A stretch of DNA of 62,500 nucleotides from Chrysomallon squamiferum (GCA_012295275.1 CM022668.1:6532529-6595028), one strand, 5' to 3'; counted from the first letter of the stretch, positions 1-38,910 are shown. Made by a program: numbers and translations. The notes: a model not told the origin generated them from the sequence alone.

Positions 1-103
1 CAACAATAACAAAAAGGAAAATAAATTTATAGCTAGCTACCACTCTCATATAATAATAGTAATAATAACAACAATAACAATTTTAATCATAATAAATATT
101 AAC

Positions 104-154
<51 letters not shown>

Positions 155-351
155 TAATAATAATAAAACAAAATGATGACAAGAAAGAAAGAAAGAGAAG
201 TTTTTCAGTTGTGTAACTGAAATCTGAAGTTAATTCAAATGTACTAATCTGCTTTTCTACATGGACATTTAACTTGATTAAAAAGAAATTTATCAATCTC
301 GATTGTTTTACAAAATAATAAAATTATTTGTAAATATAAAAAAGTTTCAAC

Positions 352-22388
<22,037 letters not shown>

Positions 22389-22500
22389 TCTTCGTTTATC
22401 TGTTGTATTTTCCTCCCATATGCGTACAAAAATCTGTGATATTTTGGTATGTATCCTAAGTATACGTTTATTATACGTTTGGTTATTATCTCTTTTTCCG

Positions 22501-22659
22501 ATAATGATGCAGAACATAAATCTTAATATCGAATAAAATGTGATTTTACAAGTGTGCATTATTTTCGGAGGGTTTTGAGATAATGATGCAGAACATAAAT
22601 CTTAATATCGAATAAAATGTGATTTTTTAAGCGTGCATTACTTTCGGAGGGTTTTGAGA
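22501..22659. repeat. 79-bp tandem duplication in the bidirectional promoter
   Basis: Two copies, 22501-22579 and 22580-22658, begin ATAATGATGCAGAACATAAA and end near TTCGGAGGGTTTTGAGA. They differ at only about four positions, so the duplication is recent. It lies 110-270 bp upstream of the VPS8 start codon and would double any regulatory site it holds. Confidence 0.9.
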
Positions 22660-23092
22660 TCGCATCTCCGATCTTTCTTTTTCCCAAGAGTTGTTTGGCG
22701 AGGTATATGACCAGAGGTGTATGAGGACCCTTTTTGGTTAAAGGAGGCATAGTGTTTAATTTTCCCGAAATGCCACAAAAATGAAAATACAGGTACACAT
22801 TTCTTCATGCTCTACCCAAATATGGATGAGGGTTGGGTGGTGAATTGGAGTTATTGCCCAAGCTTCGTTGAGTTGTACACCCATGTATTGATGTAAATGA
22901 CAATTATTGCGTCTTGTTTTCTAACAAATATATATATTTTTTTCACTTTAGAGAAGATGTGTGGATGTGACTGAACTGGTTATGTATGTCTGCGCAAACA
23001 TACCTACGTATGTCCCAGGTCATTGCTGCCTTACGTATTAAGATATTTTTACAACGCCACCTTCTGTACGGATGTTGACATCACAACTGTTT

Positions 23093-23100
23093 TGACGTCA
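23093..23100. promoter_or_regulatory. Palindromic CRE (TGACGTCA)
   Basis: Exact 8-bp CREB/ATF consensus, followed 3 bp later by CCAAT (23104-23108), just upstream of the plus-strand ATG at 23127. The match is exact; function is inferred. Confidence 0.5.
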
Positions 23101-23126
23101 TAACCAATTTCGGTCAAAGCAAAATC

Positions 23127-23996
23127 ATGTCTGGCAGCGATGATCTTTCCGAAACCCGAAGTAATGCACCACCTTTCGATGACTCCTTCGAAGAAAAATC
23201 AGGTAAATATAAATTGTATTTTAAATGAGTTAAGAACATATTTGCAAATTTTCAGTTTTATTCCTGACATGAATATAGAGAAAACAAACGCCTTTGCATT
23301 TTCTTCGGATGTCAAAAATAGTAGATGACGCATTTTGATTTTGAATTACGTCATTCAACAGGATAGCAAGAATGAATATTTTGGTGGGGTGGGGATAATA
23401 ATGCATGTATAATTGTATAAATGTATGTATGTATATAGTTATGTAATGTATGTGTGTCTAGGTATCACTTTCTGTATGTGTGTGTGTGTGTGTGTGTGCT
23501 GTATGTGTATACCATACACAAGATAAGACTAAATCAATTTTTATACTTTCGAGCATAGACTAAAATATAGTTTTCGAGGTAGGAACTATATTTACCTCGA
23601 TAAATTGCTTCTTACACAGATTTTAAAATACCATTTTGAAAAGGCTTTTCATTTAAAAAAAAAAAAAAAAAAAAATTGTTCTACTTTATTATGATATATA
23701 AGTTTTGTTCACGACAACAAAATGAATGCGCGTAAACCTACAATTCACTAGAGCGGTGAGTTGAAAAATAAAACAGTTAATACCATTTAGTTTTTATGTT
23801 ATTTAGGATTGCTGGATAAAAGAAATAACTGTTTTTTTGTCGTAAGATTTTAGCTTAAGCTGCTCAGGTCCGTTGTAGCTTCGGGCCATTGTAACCCTTG
23901 CAGTAAAGTGTTATTCCCTACACAAACATGTTTATGTGTTAATATTAACCCTATCTATGTATATACGATTAATCTCTGTGCGCAGATATGTATATA

Positions 23997-24027
<31 letters not shown>

Positions 24028-24402
24028 ATGTATGTCTGTATGCATACGTACAAACGTACATACATACGTGCATACACACACACACACACACACACACAGA
24101 CACACGTATATGAAGGAAAGTAGGTAAGTAAGAAAAGATAATGTACTACATAAACGAATTTCTGTTCTACATGAATGATCCTAATTAGACCGTACATACC
24201 AAATGAACTGCGAAACTGAGTTAAAAGTCCTGTATACATATTCAAACACACACACACACACACAAACACACATAATAAACATATATATACATACATATAC
24301 ACACATACATAATAAACATACACACATACAAACACACATACATAATATATATACACACACATACATAGTCAAATATGTACACATGCATACCTATATGCAT
24401 GC

Positions 24403-24460
<58 letters not shown>

Positions 24461-24524
24461 GCATGGACAAGCATGTATACACAGAGGAATAAAGACAGAG
24501 CGGTACACTGATATACTTGTACAC

Positions 24525-24595
<71 letters not shown>

Positions 24596-25441
24596 AGAGA
24601 AGAAACACAAAAAAAAAAAAAAAAAAGATAGAAGAATAAAAAAGATATAGGAGCACACGAAACAACACGTCAGACAGTTTCTATTAGATTATGTACGGTA
24701 GAGATTTTATTGCACCTACCAACATGTATAGCGTCGCTGGCAACGTACATTAGGTTAACGGGTCAGCGAATATTGAGTGACAGGATTAGCGGGGTCAAAC
24801 GTAATTAAAGTTATGGGAATTCACAACTACCTATTGCCAGGTAAGTTAATTTCTTAAGTAGAAATTAAGAGCTTAATTTAAATAATTATTGTATCTTTAA
24901 AGTGGTGCTCTTCAAAGTTAATAGTTAGAGGAAAGCAAAAGTTGAATTGCGATCTTGGTTAGAGTGACAGACAGAGAAATACCGCACACGGTGCAAAACA
25001 AGATTAAACTACGCGATAGACGCGGATTCGATCGTAAACGTAATTCGACAGAATTCTCGTGAGAAAGACTGCACGCGTTTTACGGGGCGGGTTAACTTGG
25101 TGCGTGTTTTGATGTGACGAGGGACGGGGGAGTGTTTTGGGGGTGTGGTAGAAGTATATGTTTGGGTGAATGTGCATGTACATATGTATGCATATGCAGG
25201 TACTTGTAGGTTTTGCATGTATGTATGTATGGATTTACGTATGAATGTATGTATGTACGAATGCATATATTTTTGCGTGTGTTAATGCATGCATGACTCG
25301 TACGTTAAATATGTTTGATAACGGGCGTTAAATTTCATTATCTCTATTATACTTTATAAAATACGCATGTCTAATACGTAATGACAGCTGTATTCTTCTG
25401 TTCGATTTTGATTAAGATTGGACAGAGGAAAGAAAAAAACG

Positions 25442-25504
<63 letters not shown>

Positions 25505-25685
25505 GTTGTCACTAACGTGTAGATTTATACAGAATATTATAATTTATTTACTATCATTATCATTACAAGTGAATGTGTATGTATTATTTCTGTACAACGA
25601 AATGAAACTTCTAGTAATAGCATTCAGCAGGTTTTTTTTCTTTCTTAGTTTATTCTTTCTTCTTCTTCTTAATGTCTATTATTAT

Positions 25686-25720
<35 letters not shown>

Positions 25721-25829
25721 TTCTACTACTACTACGATTATTATATTTATTATTTTTAGTTATTGTTTGGTTCTTGTTATTATCATTATTATGTTTATTA
25801 TTATATTTATTACTTTTATTATAATGATG

Positions 25830-25868
<39 letters not shown>

Positions 25869-28800
25869 ATGATTATTATTACTATTATTATTATTATAAT
25901 TACTATTTTTATTATTACTATTATTATTATTATTATTATTATTAATATTATTATTATTATTATTACTATTACTATTATTATTATTATAATGATGATTATT
26001 ATTACTATTATTATTATTATTATTACTATTATTATTATTATTATTACTATTATTATTATTATTAATATTACTATTATTATTATTATTATTATTACTATTA
26101 TTATTATTATTATTACTATTACTATTATTATTATTATTATTATTATTTATCTTCCTTTGCTTAGTGTTAAGCGAACAGGTGTTCGAGGACAAAAAGTCAG
26201 AAAATGAAGAAAACGAGGAAAACGAAGAAACTGAAGAAGAACCCGAAACGCTGGAGCTGGAGGATCTCAGCTCGTACATGTTCGCCCACGGGGAGAGAGT
26301 CAGCCTGGACCTCAGCTATCTCAATCTGAAAAAAATACCCGACAAGGTATTTGAGCAGGAACACATCACGTATCTATTTTTAGCCAACAACGCCATTACA
26401 ACTATTCCGGACGAGATATCGAGCCTCGTAAACTTGGAGATCTTCATCGTTTGCGACAACAGCATCACGTCAATACCCAGGCCAGTCTACTCTCTGCCAA
26501 AACTTCAGATCCTCGACGTGTCCAACAACGACATCGACGTCATATCCTCCGAGATATGCGGTCTGTCCAAACTGAAGCAGTTCGTTGCCAATGGAAACAG
26601 GCTGTCGGAGGTTCCGTCTTCGATCGGTTACATGACTGACATGATCATCCTTTGTCTCAACGAGAACAAACTGAAATTCCTGCCAGAGTCGTTTGGAAAT
26701 CTGAGGAAGCTACAAGTGCTTGGTCTAGAGAGAAACCTACTGGAGTTCCTCAACCCGGAGCTGTGTAAGATCGAGACTCTGAAACGTCTGGGCATTTCCG
26801 GCAACCACATGAACTGTCTTCCCAGAGAGTTCGAGAACCTAGTCAACCTCGAGCACCTTCTGGCAGACGACAATGATTTCGAGTTCATTCCTATCCAGAT
26901 TTTCTGGCTTGACAAACTGCAGGAGCTTTGCTTCTCAGGGAACCGTTTGACGCAGATTCAGCCAGAAATATCTCGCTTGAACAGTCTGAAAATTCTTGGA
27001 ATGAACAATAACAGGCTGACCTCAATTCCAGTCGAAATCAGTCAGCTGCGGTCGCTGGAAATCCTCGGCTTGGAGAACAACAGAATCACTCGAATTCCGG
27101 AGGACATCGCTGAACTTTTCAACCTGAAGGAAATGTATCTAGGAAACAACGAAATCAGGAGTGTTCCCGATGGTCTTTGCTGGTGCTCCAACGTCAAAGT
27201 TCTCAGCCTGCAGAAGAACAAAGTGTCGCATTTGCCCATCGAGCTGTCCAATTTAAAACAACTCCACACGATGAATCTGGATGACAACAGCTTCAACGAG
27301 CTGCCGCCCATGATCAGTTCCATGTTCGGACTCAAGTATCTGTCCCTGACGAAAAACAACGTGGGCGTAATTCCAGACGAGTTTGGCGCTCTGCATGGAA
27401 TGACCGATCTCTATCTCAGCAACTGCGGCCTGTCAGAATTTCCTCAGACCATCTGTCTCATGAAGAAGCTCGAGGTTCTTGACCTGTCGGAGAACTCCAT
27501 CGCCGAGCTGCCGGCAGACATCGAGAAGCTGACTCACCTCCAGGTTCTCAATCTGAAAGGCAACAAGCTGAAATGTTTCATCCCCGAGCTGTGCACGCTT
27601 TCAACTCTCCGAGTGGCCGATTTTTCCGACAATCTTCTCACGGAGCTTCCCGAGGACGTCTGCGACTTACTGAGTCTGAAGGAGATCGATCTGTCCAATA
27701 ACGAGTTTATGGAGTTCCCCAGACCAATCTGCTCCGTGCCCAATCTGGAGAAGCTCAAGTTCGACCAGTTCAGCGGGACGAAGATCAACTGTCTGCCGGA
27801 CGAGATTGAGTTTTCGAAGATATCCAAACTAATCGTGTCCAACAACATCATGTCCGTGCTGCCGGAAACCATATCGGGAATGCGACATCTGCGCTGTCTC
27901 ATCGCCGACCACAACGAACTGGAGTACCTGCCCGCGTGCCTCTGCGAGCTGGTCCACTTGCAAGTGCTCCATCTCAACGACAATCTTCTCACGACTCTTC
28001 CGGAAAATTTCGATCGTCTGTGTAACCTGAAAGAGCTGTTTCTCCACAACAACCCGCTGAAAGCGCCCCCTATTGACGTGTGTGTGGGCGGGGTTATGCA
28101 GCCCATTGGTCGTTTTATCAGACGTTCGATCGAAAGAGACGGTGAGTAAAAAAAAAGAAACTGATATTTTATCATTACTATAATTATAAAGCGATGTTTA
28201 CGAATACCTACATCTTACTGATATTAATTTCCCTTAATAAAATTAATGCTTGATTTTTTTTTTTTTTTTTTTTTTTAAATTATTTTTTATATATATAATG
28301 AAAAACTAATAACTTTTCCATTTCTTTTACTGTTTAACTTTTTATCACATCTGGAAGGGTTAATGAACGTGTTGTGCTATACAATTATAGGGAATGTTTC
28401 ATAAATCCGATGGCAGATGAAACACCAAGGGGGTGGCAGGTTCTGTATAAATGCATGTAGGAGATTCTAATGAAATTGGAGATTCTAAAAATGTTAGTGG
28501 TTTAAATTTTTATTGTATATGTTTTGTCTGTCTGTCTGTAAGTCTGTCTTTCTGTCTGTCTGTTTGTCTGTAGGTGTGTATGTATGTAAGTATGTATGTC
28601 TCTTTCTTTGTATGTATTTAAAGGTACGAAAGTACATACGGATGTTGTACGTGTATGCGTGTATCTCTTCTCTCTCTCTTTCTCTCTCTCTCTCTAGATA
28701 GACAGATAGATAGATAGCCAGGGAGATAGATAGATGGATAGAAAGATAGATAGAGATAGATAGATATTCAGATAGACAGTCAGATAGACAGACAGACAGA

Positions 28801-29139
28801 CAGATAAATAGCTAGATCTACTTTTTTGACGTCCTTTCAGAACTTCTGCTTCTGAAAATGTTTGAGGTCATCAAAACCGCGCTGAACAAAAACGAACTTC
28901 GCTACCTCATGAAGAAGTTCGCTTTTCCGGAAGAAATGATGGCGGAACTGGAGGAGTTGCATCACGGGAAGGAAAACCTGCAGAACCGGGTGTACGCCGC
29001 CATGTTGTTTTGGAAGGACTTCAAAGGACCCGATGCCACGGCTGAAAACCTCATCAGAATTCTCCACGTGGTTGGTCACGAGGCTCTGTCGGCGAAGCTG
29101 AACGTGATGAAGGTGATGGCGCAGCGAATCAGGCTTTGA
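23127..29139 (+). CDS. Leucine-rich repeat and death domain protein (LRRD1-like), 3 exons
   Basis: Exons are 23127-23202, 26165-28141 and 28841-29139 (76+1977+299 nt, 783 aa, phases 1 and 1, stop TGA). Exon 1 encodes MSGSDDLSETRSNAPPF. Exon 2 opens with a Glu/Asn-rich stretch and then carries about 25 tandem 23-residue leucine-rich repeats (residues ~70-665; pattern LxxLxLxxNxLxxLPxxI). Exon 3 encodes a death-fold domain (residues ~690-780) with YAAMLFWKDFKGPDATAENL and HVVGHEALSAKL, matching the ML-W-GxxAT-L-G-LA pattern of death domains. No signal peptide or membrane segment is visible, so it is probably intracellular. LRRD1 has the same LRR-to-death-domain order; its biochemical role is poorly known. 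An open frame beginning at 26164 uses GTG and is not the true start. Confidence 0.85.
24415..24592. repeat. AT then GA microsatellites
   Basis: An AT tract (24415-24458) and a GA tract (24527-24592) in LRR gene intron 1, inside a wider AC/AT-rich field. Confidence 0.95.
24660..25330. other. CpG-rich patch inside LRR gene intron 1
   Basis: This stretch holds many CpGs in an otherwise AT-rich intron, especially 24960-25110 (for example ACTACGCGATAGACGCGG and TGCACGCGTTTTACGGGGCG). No open frame with recognisable homology was seen. It may be an alternative promoter, an enhancer or an unrecognised noncoding exon. Confidence 0.35.
25684..26148. repeat. ACT/ATT trinucleotide array abutting the LRR exon-2 acceptor
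   Basis: About 465 bp: first ACT units, then ATT units with scattered ACT and ATG variants, ending about 16 bp before the acceptor AG at 26163-26164. Long poly-Ile, poly-Tyr and poly-Asn open frames here are repeat artefacts. Confidence 0.95.
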
Positions 29140-29452
29140 TCCGGTCTGGTAAACAAACACGAAAGTTACCTCCCTTGGTTATCTATGTCTAACGGACGTT
29201 TTTAATTTATTTTGTTTTGTTGTATAATTTTTTTTTTTTTTTTTTTTTTTTTTTGCCCTTTGGATGTCTATGAAAAATGGATTTTTTATGTTTTATTTTA
29301 TTTTGTTTTGTTGTTATTTTCTATGTTTCTTCTCACTGGATATCAGTGTAGCTTGGATTTTTATATTTTTAAAGTTATTATTTTGTTTTTTTTGTGTATT
29401 GCTTCATTCTATTTCTTTTCTTTATTATTATTTCTTTTTTCTTTATTATTAT

Positions 29453-30060
29453 TTTTTTTAATTTTAAATTTTATTTCAAAATGTAATGCACTGCTTTTAT
29501 GGAAATGAAACTGTAGCAGAGTTAATGAATGAAATTTATAAATTAAAATTTGTTTTAAAAATATTTTTATAACTATTTGTACTTTTTATATTTAATATAA
29601 TATAAACCCTTTTTATCCTTTTACATTTTTTATCATTTTAACTACAAAAATATTTATTTATATATATAAAAATTATTTTGTTTTGTTATGTTTTGTTTGA
29701 TTCTGTTTCTTTTGTTGTTTATTATTTACTTTTTATTTATTTATTTTTATAATTTTAAACTTTATTTCAAAACATAACGCACTACTTAAGTGGAAATGAA
29801 ACTTTAGCAGAACTAATGATATAAAAAAAGAAATAAAACAAAAAAGAAGAAAAAGAAAGACAAAGAAAAAAGAAAAGTAAATAACAAAAAAGAAATAAAA
29901 CTAGTTAATTACTAACACAATTTATACATTAGATTTTTCTTTAAAAACATTTTTATAACTATTTGTACTTTTTATACTTAGTGTAAACTAACCCCTCTTT
30001 TTTTATCCTTTCACATTTTTTTGTCTTTTTAATTACAAATATTTATTTATATATTTAAAA
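29453..30060. repeat. Diverged ~300-bp tandem duplication downstream of the LRR gene
   Basis: The block at 29453-29670 recurs at 29745-30060. Shared landmarks are GGAAATGAAACT(G/T)TAGCAGA, TTTTTATAACTATTTGTACT and TTTTTATCCTTT(T/C)ACATTTTT. The second copy has an A-rich insertion. Identity is moderate, so the duplication is older than the promoter one. It probably lies in the 3' UTR or just beyond it. Confidence 0.75.
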
Positions 30061-30262
30061 AAATTATCATTTGTATTGTTCTCTTTATGGATCTGTTATA
30101 AATCTACCTCAGAGCAGATTACTTTCATTTTTCTTTTTTTTGTCCATTGTTAACTGAACATTTTATTCTGAACCAAAGATGAATAGTATATATATAGTCT
30201 TTAGTTAGAAAACGGCGCAACATTTCTAGAAAATGAACTATGGCAGATTCGTGAAGATTTCA

Positions 30263-30300
<38 letters not shown>

Positions 30301-31192
30301 AATATATAATGTATGCAAAACACATATTTACTAGTGTCATTATTATGCATAATTTGAGGTTTTGCATATCAGCGTCAAATCTACGCGTTTATATCATTTT
30401 TCTATCTGACAAACGTTAATAAATCACACTTTATGTTAAGAATATACACAATTTATCGCTAACATCACTGTTTTTACGATCTCCAAGTGACAGTAAATGT
30501 CTAAAAGACATTTCGGAATCTGTGAGTGTAAAAAGGGGATTTAAAAAAGAACCGAAAAAGGATGAAAGGAAAAAAAAAAACGGTCAGTGAGTACAGAGGC
30601 ATGAATTATGATGAAGTTGATGATAATAATAATAATGATGATGATGATGATGATGATGATTTTTCTTATCAGATAAAAAAAGTTTTATTTTATTTAAAAT
30701 AAAAAGAAACTAAATATTTTAAAAAGGAGAACAAAAATAATTGATAAAAAAGCTCGTTTTACATTTATTTCATTTCGTTCTTTTTTGACATTTCTATTTT
30801 TAATGTTCATGTTTATATTTTAATTTTCTTCAGACGCTTATATGAGCTATTATTCTTTATATTTGCAATTTAAAGAAAACAAAATATTTATAATTCGAAT
30901 ATTTATAGCAATTTTTATTATGTAATCCCTATTAAATCATTTTGTTTTTCGAAGATTTCGTTTTATAAATTTTAAATTTTTGTGGTGTGTTGTATATGTT
31001 CACATTACATTAAATTCTTTAAGATATTAATATACGTGATTGTGATATACGCTTATTTTTTAATTATCTCATTTACATATCGTGTGATAATTGTTCATTT
31101 TGCCACTTATTTAATTATTACGTTTTTATTTTTATGTGAATCAATCAGTATTAAACCATTTTTCATAATAGTTATTTGTTCTGTTGTTCATT

Positions 31193-31262
<70 letters not shown>
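31193..31262. repeat. CT microsatellite
   Basis: About 35 CT units in the convergent intergenic region. Confidence 0.96.
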
Positions 31263-31264
<2 letters not shown>

Positions 31265-31872
31265 GCATATCCACGTCATCCTCCTTTTTAGACGGCAGTA
31301 AAGAACTAGTCTGAAAGAAAATGTCTGCGAGATATAACCACATACTTGTATCAATAATAAAAACGTTTTTTTAAACATAAATTCTTGACAAACATCAAAC
31401 GCTCATCATAAACCGTCACATTCTCTAACTCGACTCATACGTTTTATTTGCATTTTATTATCATCATTATTATTATTACTGTACTAAATATAACAATACA
31501 CACCCATATTTAAATGAGCCTTGCAGTGATTTTTGCATGCAGTATAATCAGAACCTAAGGGAAATAACTACAAACGTTTAAGGGAGGTAACTCTATAGAC
31601 TAGATTACAAATTACTGTACTTTTTGCCAATCTCTAATCAAACTCTGACAGATGAAATTGGTGTAACATAATATTAAAATAATATTAAATGATCTTTTGT
31701 ACAGAATGAATATATATATATATTTTATTTATTTATTTTAATCGCTATCTCTGGCTAATACAGGTAGTTATAGAAAATATTTTTAGGGTTATATGCCCGT
31801 CCAACATTGTCCAAACTGTTTTGATAACGATAAAATTAACTTTATCTCCAGACTTAGAATATTTAATTGTTT

Positions 31873-36549
<4,677 letters not shown>

Positions 36550-36552
36550 GTT

Positions 36553-37454
36553 GCTAAAAAGAACAAGAGTAAAATACAAGTCAATACTAATTTTTTATAA
36601 TTACATGTATAACAGAAGAGTTGGAAATAAAAAATAAAAAAAACAGGATGAGATAAAACACACACACACACACACACACAGACACACACACATACACACA
36701 AAAAACAGAAAGATAGATAAATAGAAAGAGAGATAGATAAGAGAAAATCAGATATATAGATGGATATTTTAATAGTAATAGTAGAAGTAGCTGTAATAGT
36801 AGCAGTAATTGTAGTAGCTGTAGTTGTAATAGTAGTAGTAGTAATAAAATAGTAACAGTAATAATAAATACAGTATTGGTACTATTAGACACAATGGTAG
36901 TAAATACTTAAAAAGTAGTTGTTGAAGTCGTAGTTTTAACTATAGCTGTATTAATAGTAGGTGGTACAGTAATAATAGTAGTAGTAGAAGTAGCTGCAGC
37001 AGCAGCCGCAGTAGTAGTAGTAGTAGTAGTTGCGGTAGTAGTAATAGTAGTCGCAGTAGTAGTAGTAGTAATTGTAAAATTGATATTATCAGAAATAGTA
37101 CTTGCGGTAATAATACAACTAACTATATTTGTAGCAAATAAACTGGCAGTAATAGAGTTCATAGTAAAACAGTAGTAATTCAAATAGTAACAATGGTAAT
37201 AACAGTTGTAGTAGCAGTCGTACTACTAGCAGAAATAGTAATAGTAGTAGTTAAAGAAATAACAGTAGCAGTAGTTGTGGAAGTAATAGTACCAGTAATA
37301 GAAACAGAAGTAATAAAAGTAATGGTAGTAATAGAAACAGTAGTAGTTGTAGTAGTACTAGTAATAGTTTTAATAGTTGTAGTAGTGGTAGTAGTATTGG
37401 TGTTAGTAGTAGTAGTGATACTAATTGTAGTGGTAGTAGTAGTAGTAGTAGCAC

Positions 37455-37504
<50 letters not shown>

Positions 37505-37960
37505 CTAGTAGTAGTGATAGTAGTAGTAGTAGTAGTAATAGCAGTTGTAGTATTAATAATAGTATTATTAGTAGCAGCAGTACTGGTGGTGGTAGTAGTA
37601 GTAGTAGTACTAGTAGTAGTGGTAGTAGTAGTAGTAATATTTGTAGTGGTGGTTGTAGTAGTAGTAGTAGTAGTACTTGTAACAATGGTGGTAGTGGGTT
37701 AGGAAACAAAAAGTAAAGTGAGTTAACATGAAGTTAAGCTCCACCAACACGACAACAAAAAAAAAAAAAAAAAAAAAAACAGCAACCAAAATACAATGCT
37801 AAAAATAAATGAAGGTAAATAAACTTACAAGATGAGCACACTACAGGTACTGTTTTCACCTGTAATTTAAAAAAGACTTGTACACCCAAACGTGTCAAAC
37901 ACCTGTGCGTGCGTGTACGCCCCCAAGCGGCTCATCTGCTCTCGTCATGGAAGAATTATG
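36553..37960 (-). promoter_or_regulatory. Possible 5' UTR intron and upstream exon of the Kunitz gene
   Basis: Immediately before the ATG, the minus strand reads CTTGTTCTTTTTAG|CAACATGG, a good acceptor at 36554-36555. A candidate upstream noncoding exon ends at 37829 (CATCTT|GTAAGT). It is preceded by a CpG-bearing patch (37870-37960) that stands out from AT-rich flanks and could be the promoter. Only splice-like signals support this. Confidence 0.35.
36770..37692. repeat. GTA/TAG trinucleotide field (~920 bp)
   Basis: Dense irregular TAG/GTA units with GTT, GCA, GGT and ATA variants. The poly-Val and poly-Leu open frames here are repeat artefacts. A similar smaller field lies at 39440-39850. 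Confidence 0.9.
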
Positions 37961-38209
37961 AGTCTCACTTTAAAAATAATTGCTGAGAGAAAATAAAATT
38001 GAATTGCTCTTGAAAGACGAAGTCCAGGCAGTCAGTTACAAAAATGTTGATGATGGTGATGTGGACGATATTTTATGGGAGACAGGTATGTAGTGGAGGT
38101 GTACTGGGGACGTGGTGTTTTGTGCTGTTACGTTTGTAATTAGTTATTTTAATTTATTGAGATATATGACTGTTTGCGGTTTGCTATGCGTCTTCCGCAT
38201 TGTGTTGTG

Positions 38210-38211
<2 letters not shown>

Positions 38212-38275
<64 letters not shown>
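38212..38275. repeat. GT-GA compound microsatellite
   Basis: GT units followed directly by GA units in intergenic DNA. Confidence 0.95.
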
Positions 38276-38281
<6 letters not shown>

Positions 38282-38739
38282 TATGTTGAAAACATCTATT
38301 ATTTTGTTTTTTTTACTAGTTTATATATGTATGAATGTTCCTAGGTATGTATGTATGTATGTAGGTATGTATGCAGATATATATGCAGGCATGTATGAAT
38401 GCAAGTATGTATTATGTATGTATATGTGTTTGTGTATCTGTGTGTTTATGTGTGTGTGTGTGTGTGTGTGTGTGATGTATATACCTATGTATGTACTTGG
38501 CCAAATGAGTTTCTTCTTCTTTATAACTGAAACATTTTTATTCGAAATGGAATAAAATAAATTGTTGTTGTGAGCTCTTATATTATTATAAGAACTTCCA
38601 TTAAATCTATACGTACGTATTCAGGAGAGAAAAAAACCCACTATAAATAAATAAATAATCAACACCTGATCACTAAATATAGTAAACACAGGTCGCATAA
38701 ATAAACATAACAATAAACAAAAATAACGAAGCACCGATT

Positions 38740-38910
38740 TCTTTCTAACGTCACACATCAAACGATTTAGGACCAGCGACAAAACGCCATTTTCGTTCTT
38801 CGTGTCGATATGTTTACGTGATTCACATTTTTACGATGTTTTTATGGCTACCGACCGATATTTTGCGAAACATAACTGAAGATCGATCAGTAAGTAAAAT
38901 CGAAAGTGTA
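38740..38910 (+). promoter_or_regulatory. CpG-clustered promoter-like patch with plus-strand splice donor
   Basis: About 14 CpGs occur in 170 bp of otherwise AT-rich DNA, including AACGCCATTTT (a YY1-type site) and TAACGTCAC (half CRE). It is followed by GATCGATCA|GTAAGTA, a strong plus-strand donor at about 38890. The longest frame is MATDRYFAKHN and then a stop, so it would be a noncoding or 5' UTR exon. No plus-strand gene was found downstream. It could instead be the distal promoter of the Kunitz gene. Confidence 0.35.

Larger units (their letters stand above)
22389..23126. promoter_or_regulatory. Head-to-head promoter region of VPS8 and the LRR/death-domain gene
   Basis: Only 738 bp separate the two divergent start codons (22388 minus, 23127 plus), so both promoters and 5' UTRs must fit here. 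The stretch is less repetitive and richer in CpG than the surroundings. It contains a perfect palindromic CRE (TGACGTCA, 23093-23100), a CCAAT at 23104-23108 and a 79-bp tandem duplication. Transcription start sites cannot be fixed from sequence. The CRE lies 27 bp before the plus-strand ATG and may be inside the 5' UTR. Confidence 0.6.
23203..26164 (+). other. Intron 1 of the LRR/death-domain gene
   Basis: No coding exon was recognised. The intron holds AC, AT and GA microsatellites (24060-24650), a CpG-rich patch (24660-25330) and a 460-bp ACT/ATT array that runs up to the exon-2 acceptor. Confidence 0.6.
29140..31872. other. Convergent intergenic region
   Basis: Lies between the stop codons of the LRR/death-domain gene (plus) and the Kunitz gene (minus), and so should hold both 3' UTRs. 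It is AT-rich with a T-run near 29230, a duplicated block (29453-29670 and 29745-30060), ATT and GAT microsatellites and a CT tract at 31193-31262. No coding region was recognised. Confidence 0.6.

Noticed and set aside
25503-26279. 234-aa Ile/Tyr-rich and 209-aa Asn-rich frames
   Set aside because: These are translations of the ACT/ATT array next to the LRR exon.
26628-28175. Minus-strand frames of 72-213 aa
   Set aside because: These are antisense shadows of the long LRR exon.
37193-37709. Poly-Val and poly-Leu frames (169 and 152 aa)
   Set aside because: These are translations of the GTA/TAG triplet field, with no domain or splice support.
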